From assembly GCA_017607445.1 (NCBI GenBank), contig JAEVHH010000004.1:4526001-4590000 (forward strand): a stretch of DNA of 64,000 nucleotides, written 5' to 3'. The position numbers and the translations under genes are program-made. Source of the DNA: Histoplasma ohiense (lineage: Eukaryota; Ascomycota; Eurotiomycetes; Onygenales; Ajellomycetaceae). Below, piece after piece: positions 45,467-56,904 of the stretch. The notes under the pieces are model-generated. The model did not search any database. It was not told where the DNA came from and saw nothing but the letters and a program-made list of their open reading frames with translations. How positions within the stretch are numbered: position 1 is the first letter of the stretch; every line of letters starts with the position of its first letter.

Positions 45467-46776
45467 TTTCTCACAAAGAGTGGGAATGAATCCAGATCTT
45501 TTTAGATTTAAAGAGAAATTAAAAGGGGTGGAGGATGTAGCTGGTGAGCGAAAGACCAGGGGAAATCTGTAGACTGTGTGCAGGATGGCAAACAACGACG
45601 AGAAGCGTGATGAAAGAGGGTGAGGAGAGAAGAAGAGGAGGAGGAGAAGGAGAGATTGCCTGTGTGAAGGAGAAAAGAAAGAGACTGGTTGTGGGAAAAC
45701 CACAACCAGCTACAACACAACACACAACACAACACACAACACAACAGTGGTATTCACTGTTTGTCTGATCACACCATTTCAGGGAGGGAAATGGCTGCAG
45801 TCACCCAGCAACAGGAGGCCAGGTAGATGCAGGGAGAGGTGCAGAGAGTCTTTCTTTTTTTTTAATCTTCTCCTTTTTTGTCAGAATTAAGGATGTGATA
45901 GAAATGAATAGTAGCTTTTATTCATGTCAAACCCCCTGAGTGGTTCTCCAGATCTCCAGATCTTTCTCATATCTAATTGACTGCCAGGTAATGCACAGGC
46001 ATTAAAAAGAGAGGGTCGGGGGTTTAGGGTATCAATATCAACCATCACATTGAAAGGAAGATAAAAGCGCAAATAATCCTCCTATATCCATACAGCCGAG
46101 GAAGAAGGAAGAAGAAAATAAGAACAACCGCAACATTGCTCATATGGAGAGAGAACGAAAAGACGAAAAGAAATGAAATGGAACGAGACGAAAAGGCGAA
46201 GAAAAGCCAGAGACAAAAGCAACTCAATATATAACCATCACTGGATGGTCGCTCTTTATTGAACAACGGCGGAAAAGGTATTGGATGCAAGAATGTTCTT
46301 TCCTTTCTATGTACGAGCAAATCCGAGGTCCCTTGTTTGGATGTAAGTTGCTTACCGGGTTTTATCACCAACTCAAAGAGAGGAAGAAGAAAAAGAAAAA
46401 GAAAGATTAGAAGGCCAAATAGAAGCTTTTTGCGTATACAATCATGGACACATATATAAGATTTCCCCAGTTGGGGGGTAGGTAAAAGGGGTAGGATCCA
46501 TTACTGAAACACCGGAGAGAATACAACCTAGGAGGGAATCCGTTACGGGAAACCGGACGATGATCGTTATGATGGAAAGAAAATAATAAGAATATATATA
46601 TATATATAAAAGACGAAAGAAAGAAAGAAAGAAAACAAGAAAAGAGGAGCCGGGCCAAATGAGACGGAATACACACACGCACACGCGCGCGGAGGGGGAG
46701 GGGGAGGAAGAGAGAACTCTGGAGGAGAACTAGGGCGAAACAACGTTTCATCAAAAAAACAATAATCAGGCTAGTC
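45467..46776. other. Intergenic region, lipid-anchored gene promoter and adk1 3' flank
   Basis: A CAACA-type tandem repeat is at about 45711-45746, and purine-rich sequence is common. The short frames on both strands are Ser/Leu/Phe-rich low-complexity translations. No gene supported. Confidence 0.6.
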
Positions 46777-47993
46777 TTATTTCGACAAGCCGATCTTGCC
46801 AAGTATCCCACTCGAGGACGCAGCCTTATCCGCATCGAAGACTTGCAGCAGGCTCTTCCACACCTGTCCAGGCTCCTGGCTAGCATCGATCCCCTTCCAG
46901 ATGCCGGTGGTCTTGTAGTATCCCACAACAGGCTCCGTCTGCGAGTGGTACGTCTTCAGCCTCTTCTTCAGCGCATCCGCGTTGTCATCTGACCGCTGGA
47001 TCAACGGCTCGCCGGTGACATCATCCTTCATGGCCTCCTTTGGCGGGTTGAAGATCTTGTGATACGAACGTCCTGAAGCGGGATGCACCAGGCGGCCAGT
47101 TATCCGTGCAACGAGGAGAGAGTCGTCAATCTGGAGCTCGACGGCATGCTGAAGCTTCTGGCCGCGGGAATTCAGCATGACGTCTAACCTTTCAGCCTGG
47201 GCGACAGTGCGGGGGAATCCGTCCAGGATAAAGCTGGTGATTTACAACCAAATGCAAAAATTGCATTTTTGTCGAGTCAGAAAAATATGCACGTGTAAGA
47301 AATAAATCGACAGAGAAGGGAAACGGGAGGATCATAACGCCTTAGAAATGGGGCAGAATAGGAGGGAGCAGTTTTTTCTTTACCCGTTCTGGCACTCCTT
47401 GTTATTTTCCAATTCGTGTTTGATCATGTTAACCATAATCTCATCGCTAACCAATCCGCCTTGGTCCATGATCTTTTTCGCTTCCTTGCCCAACTCGGTC
47501 TTGCGAGCGACTTGTGATCGTAGCATGTCTCCGGTAGCCTACGGATAAATGGAAAGATAAAAAAAACACACACACGATTCAGTCAGCCAAGGTTGTAGTT
47601 TTTGCTTTCATTTATTTTCATTGAACAAATGCACTCACCAGGTGACACACGCAGAACTTGTCCTTGATTTTGGGTGCTTGCGTTCCCTTGCCTGCAAAAA
47701 GGAAGATCATTAATATTCAGCCATTTTGATTGTGTAGTACGCATATGTTTATTTTCAATGTGTGTGTATATATATGTGTGGTGTATACGTAAAATGGGAG
47801 TGGGAGCGGAGGAGAGAAACACACCAGCGCCTGGAGGGCCCATCAAGATCATCCGCACAGAGTCTGTGATGGACTTTGGTTGTGAAGAGCCGCCTCCGTG
47901 AAGTAATCGCCCTTCCAATTGAACCACCCGCGACTCCAGCTCGCTGATGATGCTCTTAAGGCCATCGATTGTCTCGTCCTTGATAGGAGCCAT
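46777..47993 (-). CDS. adk1: Adenylate kinase
   Basis: Interconverts AMP + ATP with two ADP, in the cytosol and mitochondrial intermembrane space. Exons are 47993-47825, 47691-47639, 47538-47384 and 47233-46777, giving 277 residues. The P-loop is split by intron 1: ILMGPPGAG joins [10 protein letters not shown]. Further landmarks are [43 protein letters not shown] (family signature), and the long-form LID ([20 protein letters not shown]). An extra N-terminal about 40 residues with a helix ([20 protein letters not shown]) precedes the core. It is divergent from rpn8. The identity is certain. Confidence 0.96.
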
Positions 47994-48923
47994 TGTACAG
48001 AATGAAGTGGCGGGGATGCGAGGCGGGATGCAGATTGGGGGTGGTTGACGTTGAGGAGGAAACGGCCAGTCTGATCAAGATCCAGGGAAAAGGTAGGGAA
48101 CGAGAAGACGAGCGGCTGTTCTGTTGGAGACGTGCAGTGAAAGTTTAGAAGTGGTAGCAGTAGGTAGCGTAGTAATCTCTTAGGGCAGTTTTTTTCTTTT
48201 TTCTTTTAGAGCAGTTGAAGTTTGGATGGGCCAAGGAAACACGACGAACCAGGAGTTGGGATGGAATGAACCAAACGAACTAACAACAGCTTTCTCCCGC
48301 ACGGCCGAGGTGCGCTTCGAGACGACTTTTCCGCGCATGCCCTTTGCTAGCTCCTCTGCTTTGAGTTAGCCATGTCCAGCTAAACCACAGACGTCTTTAG
48401 GCAAGGAACGCCAGTGTGCACAGCGGATCCCATAGGTCTACTGCCAGGCACCAAATTTGAACAGACAACGGGGAATCCAGTATTTCATTCAGCTGAAGCC
48501 AGGGAACAAGACTGTGCCTGGGTACTCAGTACAGGCCAAATGATTTCGAAGTGTTTAAACATCGAGGAAAAAATATTTACAATTGAATACAGCTATACAT
48601 GTGTTTCCTTTAACCACTCTCTCTATTCCACTTAAATAGATTCGTCCTGTTATTTTACTCTCTATTCCACTTAAATAGATTCGTCCTATTATTTTACTCT
48701 CTATTCTACCTGTCCGTTCAAATGTGGGCGGGCAAGCCACGGCTTCTGCACCAGCCACAAGCCTCTCAGCCCATTAGTCAGCATCTCTTCCCAGCTTCAA
48801 AGAAATCCATGGATATGAGCTTTCAACAGAAGATCACCTCAAGTAAACCAGCCAATCACTATTGAATAGTTCCTGCTCTCCACGACTATCCCTTAACTCC
48901 TAAACTCCCTTCTCTAACCCAGC
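47994..48923. promoter_or_regulatory. Divergent promoter region of adk1 and rpn8
   Basis: 0.9 kb between two divergent housekeeping genes. It contains a 39-bp tandem repeat at 48620-48707. I saw no coding frame and could not assign specific factor sites. Confidence 0.6.
48620..48707. repeat. 39-bp tandem repeat between adk1 and rpn8
   Basis: Two full units (48620-48658 and 48659-48697) begin TCTCTATTCCACTTAAATAG and differ by one base (GTTATT versus ATTATT). A third unit starts at 48698 and diverges after ten bases. The unit contains the palindrome-like TTAA core. Confidence 0.9.
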
Positions 48924-50153
48924 ATGCCTGCAACCACCGCAGACACCCTGTCCATGGTGACACGTACTGTCTCCGTCGCCCCATTAGTCCTCCTCTCAGT
49001 CGCAGACCACTACGGACGTTCAGCAAAGGGGACGAGAAGACGGGTAGTCGGAGTTCTTCTGGGCCAAAATGATGGAAGGAATGTCAGAGTCTCGAACAGC
49101 TTTGCCGGTATGGTTTAATCGCCTTGTCCTCTCCCTTTCATGTTTTCCCATCCGCTTAACGCAAGATTCGATACCCATACAGTGCCCTTCGAGGAAGACG
49201 ACAAGGACCCTTCTGTCTGGTTTTTAGATCACAATTTCGTCGAGTCCATGAATGATATGTTTAAGAAGATTAATGCTCGTGAGAAGCTTATCGGATGGTA
49301 TCACTCTGGTCCCAAGCTCAGAGCGGCAGATCTGGAGATCAACGAGCTTTTCAAACGATACACACCAAATCCTTTGCTAGTTATCATTGACGTGCAACCA
49401 AAGGAGGTTGGAGTCCCCACGGATGCCTACTTCGCTGTTGAGGAGATTAAAGATGTGAGTGCGCGTTGTTTACCTCCCATGATATTCATGATGGTACCGG
49501 CACTAATCCTGTCACAAAAGGACGGAACAACCACAGCCAAAACTTTTGTCCACACCCCTTCCATAATCGAAGCTGAAGAAGCGGAAGAGATCGGTGTTGA
49601 ACATCTCCTCCGGGACATAAGAGATGTCGCCGTTGGCACCCTGTCCACCCGCATCACATCTCAACTACAGTCATTACAAGGCCTCCACCTCCGGCTCAGA
49701 GATATCGGCCAATATTTACAAAAGGTGCTAGATGGCGACCTACCTGTCAACCATGCCATTCTCGGAAACCTTCAGGACGTCTTCAATCTTCTCCCCAACC
49801 TTTCCACCCCCAAGACAAACAACTCACAAGTAAACGGAATGGAACCATCACAGATAGAAAACACAGAACTTGCACGTGCCATGAGCATCAAGACCAACGA
49901 CCAGCTTATGGCTATTTATCTTAGTAGTCTGATTAGAGCCATCACTGCTTTCCACGACCTTATCGAGAACAAGATCCAAAACCGCCAACAGCAGGAAGAA
50001 CAAGAAGCAAAGAAGGAAGATGAGAAAAATGGCACCACAGCGAATGGCAATGGCAATAATAACAATAATTCCCAAAATTTCAAGGCTCCGGCCAACAACA
50101 ATGATTCCAAACAAGAGCAAGAGGGCACGAAGGAGAAGGGGAAGAAGGGATAA
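48924..50153 (+). CDS. rpn8: 26S proteasome lid subunit Rpn8
   Basis: Structural MPN-domain subunit that pairs with the deubiquitinase Rpn11 in the proteasome lid. Exons are 48924-49107, 49183-49454 and 49521-50153, giving 362 residues. The MPN domain spans about 14-150: VAPLVLLSVADHYGR, RRVVGVLLGQNDGR, then KLIGWYHSGPKLRAADLEIN. The metal-binding H-x-H is absent (HSGP), as expected for the inactive Rpn8 rather than Rpn11. The C-terminal half has TARGET-like helices (IKTNDQLMAIYLSSLIRAIT) and a KEDEKNG-type Asn/Lys-rich tail. The 66-bp second intron is stop-free and a multiple of three, so retention would insert 22 residues after EEIKD. Confidence 0.96.
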
Positions 50154-50996
50154 TTTTGATTTTGCTTTCTTCCGTTCTCTCGCTGCTCGATCCTTCTCTA
50201 TTTTCCTTGACACCTATCCCGCCCTACTTTGTGTCCCCTACTCCCTTTCAAGCTTTCTACCTTATGGTTGGTTAGCTTAGCTCTTTCCCACCCATTTATC
50301 CTTGACGACTCTGTCAAGCAGCATTCTATCGAATTTCATGTAAAATCAACCGCCATGAAACAAATTAGAGTTCGTACTCCTTCCTCTCCCCTTACAATTC
50401 CTAAAATCTCCTTTTGTGGTGGATTCAGGTTAGGAGCGAAGTCGACCCCATGTAAAGATGCCATCCCCGGCACCAAGGGTCTTTTGACATATAGAGAGCT
50501 TGGCGCAGTTATTTAAGGACGGTTTCTAGTTTCTATTTCTATGGAAAACTCTTGGAAGACAAGCTGCTTCCAGGAGCTCATAAAACGTCTAGCTCTTCAT
50601 GGGTACAATGATCTATATACGAGAGGGAAAGGGGGGGGTGAGAGAGCACCGGATTAGCAATTCCTTGTAGCTTAACTGGTGGTTGCCGGTTTGCTGCCAG
50701 GTATACCTAACCATCCCTCCTTACATTGGAATATCCGATGTAAAAAGGACATTTCAATATTGCGAAGTAACTAAATACACGTCGACAATACTCTTCGACT
50801 CTTTTCTTTCCCTCCTCCTCTTCTTTCCCCAAACTCTGTCCATGACATTTATACCACCCTCTTCTTTCTTTCGCCCAAATGAAAACTAGCCCCAAATACC
50901 GTATAAACTCCAAAACACCCATGGGTATATCGTCATGAACACAAACCAAAACTCCTTTTAAAGTTACCTTACAAAAAGGGGGGAAACAGTCTGAGC
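50154..50996. other. Convergent intergenic region, rpn8 and SWIM gene
   Basis: 840 bp of 3' flank from both sides. Pyrimidine-rich near 50810-50880. No gene or RNA supported. Confidence 0.6.
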
Positions 50997-51935
50997 CTAG
51001 GTTAGTGCAAATCTCCCAGCCATCTCCACTTCCCCTTGTCCTTCCCCTTTACCATCCCTCTCGTCAACAACAACCGTCTCCACTCCTCCACCAAACAATG
51101 CTGGGCAAAGGCTCCCCAACACACAGGCGAGAATGTGCTTGCACACGGGTGTTTTGTGGTGTCTATTCTTCATCGAGTCTCTGGTTAATGTGCCGCCAAA
51201 TGGGAAAGGGGTTGTAGGTGTAGGTGTAGATGTAGATGTAGATGGCGATGAAGAATTATTTCCCCTGTGCAAGTCGCCGTCGTTGTAAGTATAACGCGGA
51301 AGAGGGGCAGAAAGCGGGTTACTTTCTTCCCCTCTGCATCTGCATCTGCCTTCGTCTTCTTCTCCAGGACCGCTGCTTTCCTCTTCTGCCGTTGCGGTCT
51401 CAGGAGAAGCCAGGTGTCGAAATGCGGCCAGGGCAAAAGCGGGACAGGAGCAGTGCCAGGCATTTAGACAGACGAGGTGGGTTTGGAGGGGATGGTTGGA
51501 ATTGGCATCTGTATCAGCATTTGGCGAAGAGTGGACAAAGTATATTCCCAGGTCTATATTTTCTCCTCTATATTGCGGTCGCTCTTCTGCTGCGGGTGGT
51601 AATGACAATGACGATCCGTGTTGCTCACGATGATACACATCGTACCTCTTTATCCCCTTCCGGTCCAGGATATCCAGAGCCAAGAGAAGTTCATTCGGGA
51701 AGAGGCAGTGTAGAGTTAGGAGGATGGGTTTTACTTTAAAGAGGATGGGAGCCGGAAGTTGGGTGAGTGGATTGTTGCTATTTGTTCCTGCAGATGGAAG
51801 GTTATGAGGTTGATATTGGGTGTCGTTATTATTCTGGTCTGGAGGAGCTGTTCCGCCTGGTGGTGGGTGGAATTTGGATAGCTGATTAACTATTGAGGTG
51901 ATGAATCGAGGAGTGTTGGGGAGGCGCCCTTCCAT
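50997..51935 (-). CDS. SWIM zinc-finger protein, SWS1/ZSWIM7-like
   Basis: Probable Shu-complex-type recombination factor that promotes Rad51 filament assembly. It is a single exon of 312 residues. The family pattern is recognisable: LLTLHCLFPNELLLALDILD before the zinc finger, then CLNAWHCSCPAFALAAF, and after a long insert PVCKHILACVLGSL, which together give C-x-C...C-x-H. The insert between the two zinc half-sites (about 90 residues, Ser/Thr/Pro-rich with STSTSTPTPTTPF) is longer than in animal ZSWIM7 but is seen in fungal homologues. The N-terminal 60 residues are Pro/Asn-rich and disordered. An SWS1 assignment is likely; recombination function is inferred. Confidence 0.72.
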   Translation of the reverse strand: MEGRLPNTPRFITSIVNQLSKFHPPPGGTAPPDQNNNDTQYQPHNLPSAGTNSNNPLTQLPAPILFKVKPILLTLHCLFPNELLLALDILDRKGIKRYDVYHREQHGSSLSLPPAAEERPQYRGENIDLGIYFVHSSPNADTDANSNHPLQTHLVCLNAWHCSCPAFALAAFRHLASPETATAEEESSGPGEEDEGRCRCRGEESNPLSAPLPRYTYNDGDLHRGNNSSSPSTSTSTPTPTTPFPFGGTLTRDSMKNRHHKTPVCKHILACVLGSLCPALFGGGVETVVVDERDGKGEGQGEVEMAGRFALT

Positions 51936-52871
51936 TGCTATGTTTTCCTGAGACTTTCAAAATAAAATGAAAGAGTTGTTGTACGTGGCTCATGTTTTCA
52001 TTTTTTGATGTTGGATTAAATACGGAGTTATAGTTTTAACTTTAGCCCTCTTTCTTGGTAAATCTGAAATCCCACTGCCCCCTAAAATTTATACCTATAT
52101 TTGTTCCAGCTGGACGAACACAGGAAAGGAATTTGTTACTTGACATGGGAAAGCTACAACTCAAAGTAGCCATTTTCCATATATCGCTTGTCATCTACTT
52201 TGTTAAATAGTTGCGTAAATCCTCGCATGATAGAGCAACGAAGTAATGTGCTTGAGGGATATAACACGCGCTCCCTATGCAATATGCTCTGTTCAACGAG
52301 CTAGGAAAGAAAAAAAAAGGAAAAAAGGAAGATATTAGTTAATTAATTAATCAATAGAAAATAATATTATTGAATAAAAGGGAAGGAATGAAGAGAAAAG
52401 TGAGGCGAAATAGCCCCCAATTGTCCTCCATCTTGCAAGCTCCTGCAATGTCGTCCATCGGTCGTCGCATTTTCGCGCTGGGGGAAACGACTTGGGCGCT
52501 TCAGCTGGTGCAGGAGCTTAGCAGGGCCGAAGGCCACTTTGAGCTTGAAAATCCTCCTTGGCCACTAGGACATCAAGTGCAACCCGAATCTTCATCGTCT
52601 ACTCTGTATATAGTATAGAGAGGGGGATCACGCTTAGTCATCTCACAGTCCTCTTCCCCGCCGATACCGCATTCCGCCATTTTTTTTTTTTTTAAATTTT
52701 TTTTTTTCTTTTTGAAAACAGTCATTTGTTCAATGATTAGCATGAACATGCTGTCCGATTTTCCCGCAAAAAGCCCCTTTCGTTTGGTCGGTAGTTTGGT
52801 AGACTAACGTATTCGTCTTTTGTATATCGTCGAAGAATTTGGTTTCTCTGGGTTCTCCTCACAATCTAACA
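51936..52871. other. Divergent promoter region, SWIM gene and aminoadipate reductase
   Basis: Poly-T/A tracts at about 52679-52711 and A/T-rich DNA. I looked here for the missing N-terminal region of the adjacent Lys2-like gene and found no matching frame on either strand. Confidence 0.65.
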
Positions 52872-55800
52872 ATGGAGGAGTTACCAGATCCCACCACTGA
52901 CCTGGACTGGTCTGGCTACGTCGGGTCAATCCAATCGCATTTCGCGGAGAACGCAAGAAAATATCCAGACCGAATATGTGTGGTAGAAACGAAGTCGTCC
53001 GAAGCTCCGGAGAGGAGATTCACATACAAACAGATCTATGAGGCATCAAACACCCTCGCACATTACCTTCATGATGCGGGAGTTACCAATGGGGATGTTG
53101 TGATGGTCTGGGCGCACCGGTCTGTTGACTTAGTTGTCAGCATTATGGGAACTTTGGTATGTTCGATTCCTTGTTTACCATTAGCTTTTACTTTTGACTG
53201 CTCCGATCCAGTCGATTGGTATACTAAATTAAACACCTCGCTTGCTGTAGATGTCTGCGGCAACTATGAGCATCCTCGATCCTGCCTACCCACCAGCCAG
53301 GCAGCAAGTATATCTAGAAGTCTCCCAGCCTTGCGCATTGGTTAATATTGCAAGAGCAACGGACGAAGCTGGCCCTCTGGCGCCGACGGTACGAAAATAT
53401 ATCGATGAGGAGCTCAAGCTGAAGGCTGAAGTCCCGTCATTGCGCATTCATAGCAACGGGTTCTTGTCCGGGGGTGAGATTGAAGGCCAGGATATTTTTG
53501 GCCACGTCAGATCGAAGGCCTCTTCTTCTCCAGATTCGCTCGTAGGTCCTGATAGTAATCCCACTCTCTCGTTCACCTCCGGCAGTGAAGGAAGACCTAA
53601 GGGTGTTCTGGGCCGTCATTTCAGTTTAGCCAAATACTTTGGCTGGATGGCTGAGAGGTTTGAGCTTACTTCAGAGAGTCGATTTACTCTCCTGTCTGGA
53701 ATTGCGCATGATCCCGTCCAAAGAGATATTTTTACTCCTCTCTTTCTTGGCGCGCAATTGTTGGTTCCCTCGAAGGAGGATATCCAACATGAGAAGCTTG
53801 CAGAATGGATGGCTGAGCACAAGCCTACAGTTACTCATTTAACACCGGCAATGGGTCAGATTCTCGTTGGAGGCGCGTCGGCAAAATTTCCATCCTTAGA
53901 CAGAGCCTTTTTCGTTGGCGACGTTTTGACTACGAGAGACTGTCGGAGTTTGAGGGATCTTGCCGTCAACGTCAACATAGTCAACATGTATGGGACCACA
54001 GAAACGCAGCGCGCAGTAAGTTACTATGAAATACCGAACCGGGTGAAGGACCCTAATTACTTGGACAAACTGAAGGATACCGTACCAGCTGGCAAGGGTA
54101 TGAAGGATGTTCAACTCCTGGTTGTCAATCGTGATGATCGAGCCAAGCTATGTAAGATTGGAGAAGTAGGAGAGATCTACGTCCGTGCCGCCGGCCTCGC
54201 GGAGGGTTACAAAGGGGATCAAGCTTTGAACGACCAAAAGTTTCTTATGAACTGGTTCGTGGACAATGAGAAATGGGTCGAAGCTGACAAGAAGAACGAC
54301 AAAAGCGAGCCGTGGAGGAAGTACTACCTTGGCCCAAGGGATAGACTTTACCGGACTGGTGACCTCGGTAAATACCTGGAAACGGGAGATGTGGAGTGCA
54401 CCGGTCGTGCTGATGACCAGGTCAAGATCCGCGGTTTCCGAATCGAGCTTAATGATATCGACAATAATTTGCGCCAACACCCGTTGATTAGAGACTGCAA
54501 AACTCTTGTCCGGAGAGATCGAGACGAGGAGCCCACACTTGCGAGTTACATTGTCCCTGAGCTAAAACAGTGGCCACAATGGTTGAAAGATCGAGGCATC
54601 GAGGACATTGAGGACGAGGGAACTGATATCGGCCCTGTGGTTATATATACGAAACGGTTCAGACGAATGCAAACAGAGGTACGGGATCATTTGAAAGATC
54701 GCTTACCTGGCTACGCTGTTCCGACGATTTTCATTGTCCTCAATAAGCTGCCACTTAACCCTAATGGGAAAGTCGACAAGCAGAAGCTCCCGTTCCCTGA
54801 CATTGCAGAACAGTCTGTGCCAGCTTCCTCAGAAGACTTGAGGAGATGGGAGTCAATGTCTGAGACGGAACGGGCTGTTGCAACCAAGTGGGCCAATCTC
54901 ATTCGCGGCGTGAACGCAAAAACTATTACCCTACAGAATGACTTCTTCGATCTTGGAGGCCACAGCATATTGGCTCAGCAGATGCTACTGACTGTCCGCA
55001 AAGAAATGGGAGCGAATATCTCAATAAATACACTCTACGAGTACCCAAGCCTAGGTGGATTTAGTGCTCAAGTCGACAAACAACTTAACATAAAGAACAC
55101 CATGGCCAAAGCTGATGCCGCTGCGGAGGAGGAGAAAGATCCCATCTATTCCAAATCTCTGGAAGACCTCCTTAAGCAGCTGCCAGCTACTTATCAAACA
55201 GCGGACCCAGATGCTATCCGCAAATCCTCTCAGCCTACAATCTTTCTTACTGGTGCAACTGGCTTTTTAGGCACTTACATTATCAAGGACATACTGGAGA
55301 GAACCAGCCGTATTATAAAGCTGATTGTCCACGTGAGGAGTGTCAAGGACTCCCAAGCTGCACTTGATCGGCTACGAAGATCCTTACAGGGCTATGGCTT
55401 ATGGCAAGCGGAGTGGGCGGGCAGATTAAGCTTCGTTGTCGGAGATTTATCGAAACCACAACTTGGCATTGACCAGCAAAATTGGCAGGCCTTGGCCAAG
55501 GAAGTCGATCTAGTTATCCACAATGGCGCGGCGGTCCACTGGGTTAGACCGTACAATGATCTGGTGGCGTCAAATGTCCTTTCGACGCTTGACGCGATTC
55601 GGCTTTGCAATGAAGGGAAACCAAAAATTTTCACATTTGTTAGCTCCACAAGTGTACTCGACACAGATCACTATGTTAAACTCTCAGATCAGCACCTTAG
55701 TACAGGTCGATATGCTATTTCAGAAGATGATGACATGGAGGGCAGTCGAACTGGTCTGGGAACTGGCTACGGGCAAACAAAGTGGGTATCTGAACAACTC

Positions 55801-56505
55801 GTCCGTGCAGCGGGAAAGAGGGGCCTCTTAGGCTCTGTAGTTCGACCAGGGTACATTCTCGGCGACGTAGAGACAGGCGTTTGCAATACCGATGACTTCT
55901 TGATCCGTATGTTGAAGGGCTGCATTCAATTATCTAGTCGGCCACGTATCATCAACACCGTCAACTCTGTCCCGGTAAAGCATGTTGCCCGTGTGGTTGT
56001 GGCTGCCGCTCTCAATCCCATCCCAGGTGGCGTGCATGTCGTGCATGTCACTGGTCACCCACGACTACGTATGAATGAATACCTCTCCCTTCTCGAGTAC
56101 TATGGCTACAAAGTTCCCGAGGTCGATTATGACATTTGGAAGGACGAGCTAGAAAAATACATCTCAGCTGGCGGCGTAGAGAAGGATCATGAACAACACG
56201 CCCTAATGCCGCTCTACCATTTCTGTGTCAACGATCTCCCTGCTACAACTCGAGCTCCAGAGCTCGATGACAGAAATGCTGTCAAAATTCTGAAAGCAGA
56301 TGCTGAAAATTGGACTGATGTAGATGAAAGTGCCGGATATGGTATCACTAGGGAAGATGTTGGCAGATACTTGAGCTACTTAGCAGAGATCGGGTTTGTG
56401 AGCCGGCCGTCATCTAAAGGCCGGCCATTGCCTAAAGTCAATGTCAGTCCAACGCAGCTGGAAGCGCTGGGAGCAGTAGGAGGCCGTGGTGGTATACCCA
56501 AATGA
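52872..56505 (+). CDS. Aminoadipate reductase (Lys2 type), lacking the N-terminal region
   Basis: Reduces 2-aminoadipate to its semialdehyde by adenylation, thiolation and NADPH reduction. Exons are 52872-53156 and 53251-56505, giving 1,179 residues. Canonical Lys2 has about 1,400; it begins with a condensation-like region of about 230 residues before the LPDPTxDLxW motif, whereas this protein starts there (MEELPDPTTDLDWSGY). Adenylation motifs are intact: SFTSGSEGRPKG at about 202, HDPVQRDIFTPL, MYGTTETQRAV, GRADDQVKIRGFRIELNDID. The carrier site DLGGHSI has its serine near residue 667. The reductase NADP site (IFLTGATGFLGTYII) is near 760, with YGQTKWVSEQL and VRPGYILGD later. It may be a Lys2 paralogue rather than the primary lysine enzyme. 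Confidence 0.9.
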
Positions 56506-56904
56506 AACGGATGAATGGATTCGACCACATCTGCTACACGCGAGCGGTAAACTATTCTTATGACATCTGAATGTCCTCGATATTGACTCAATATATTCAG
56601 TTGCGGACAAACGGAAGAGTTTTGAATTAGTACCTCCTCAACAATTTTGCCGAACCTATTCCCTTTGCAAAGTTTAGATAGAACGGTAAAAATATCACTT
56701 TGTATTTGATTCCTCACAGAGCAAGCAATTCATTCTCAAATTCATGTAGCTATCATAGTGACTTATCTCATCCTTTTAGTAAACAAACTTCCTGGATTCC
56801 TATCATAACTGATCTCCACACAGTCAGATATACATGTATCAATTCTCCCCATTCCATTCGCTCCTTTCAAGCCAAACTCCAAAAACAAAGACGAAAATAA
56901 CCCC
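56506..56904. other. Convergent intergenic region, aminoadipate reductase and tbcB
   Basis: 400 bp of A/T-rich 3' flank for both genes. No gene or RNA supported. Confidence 0.6.

Noticed and set aside
46407..46928. 173-codon minus-strand frame overlapping the end of adk1
   Set aside because: Out of frame with the conserved adenylate kinase and rich in Phe/Leu/Ser homopolymer runs.
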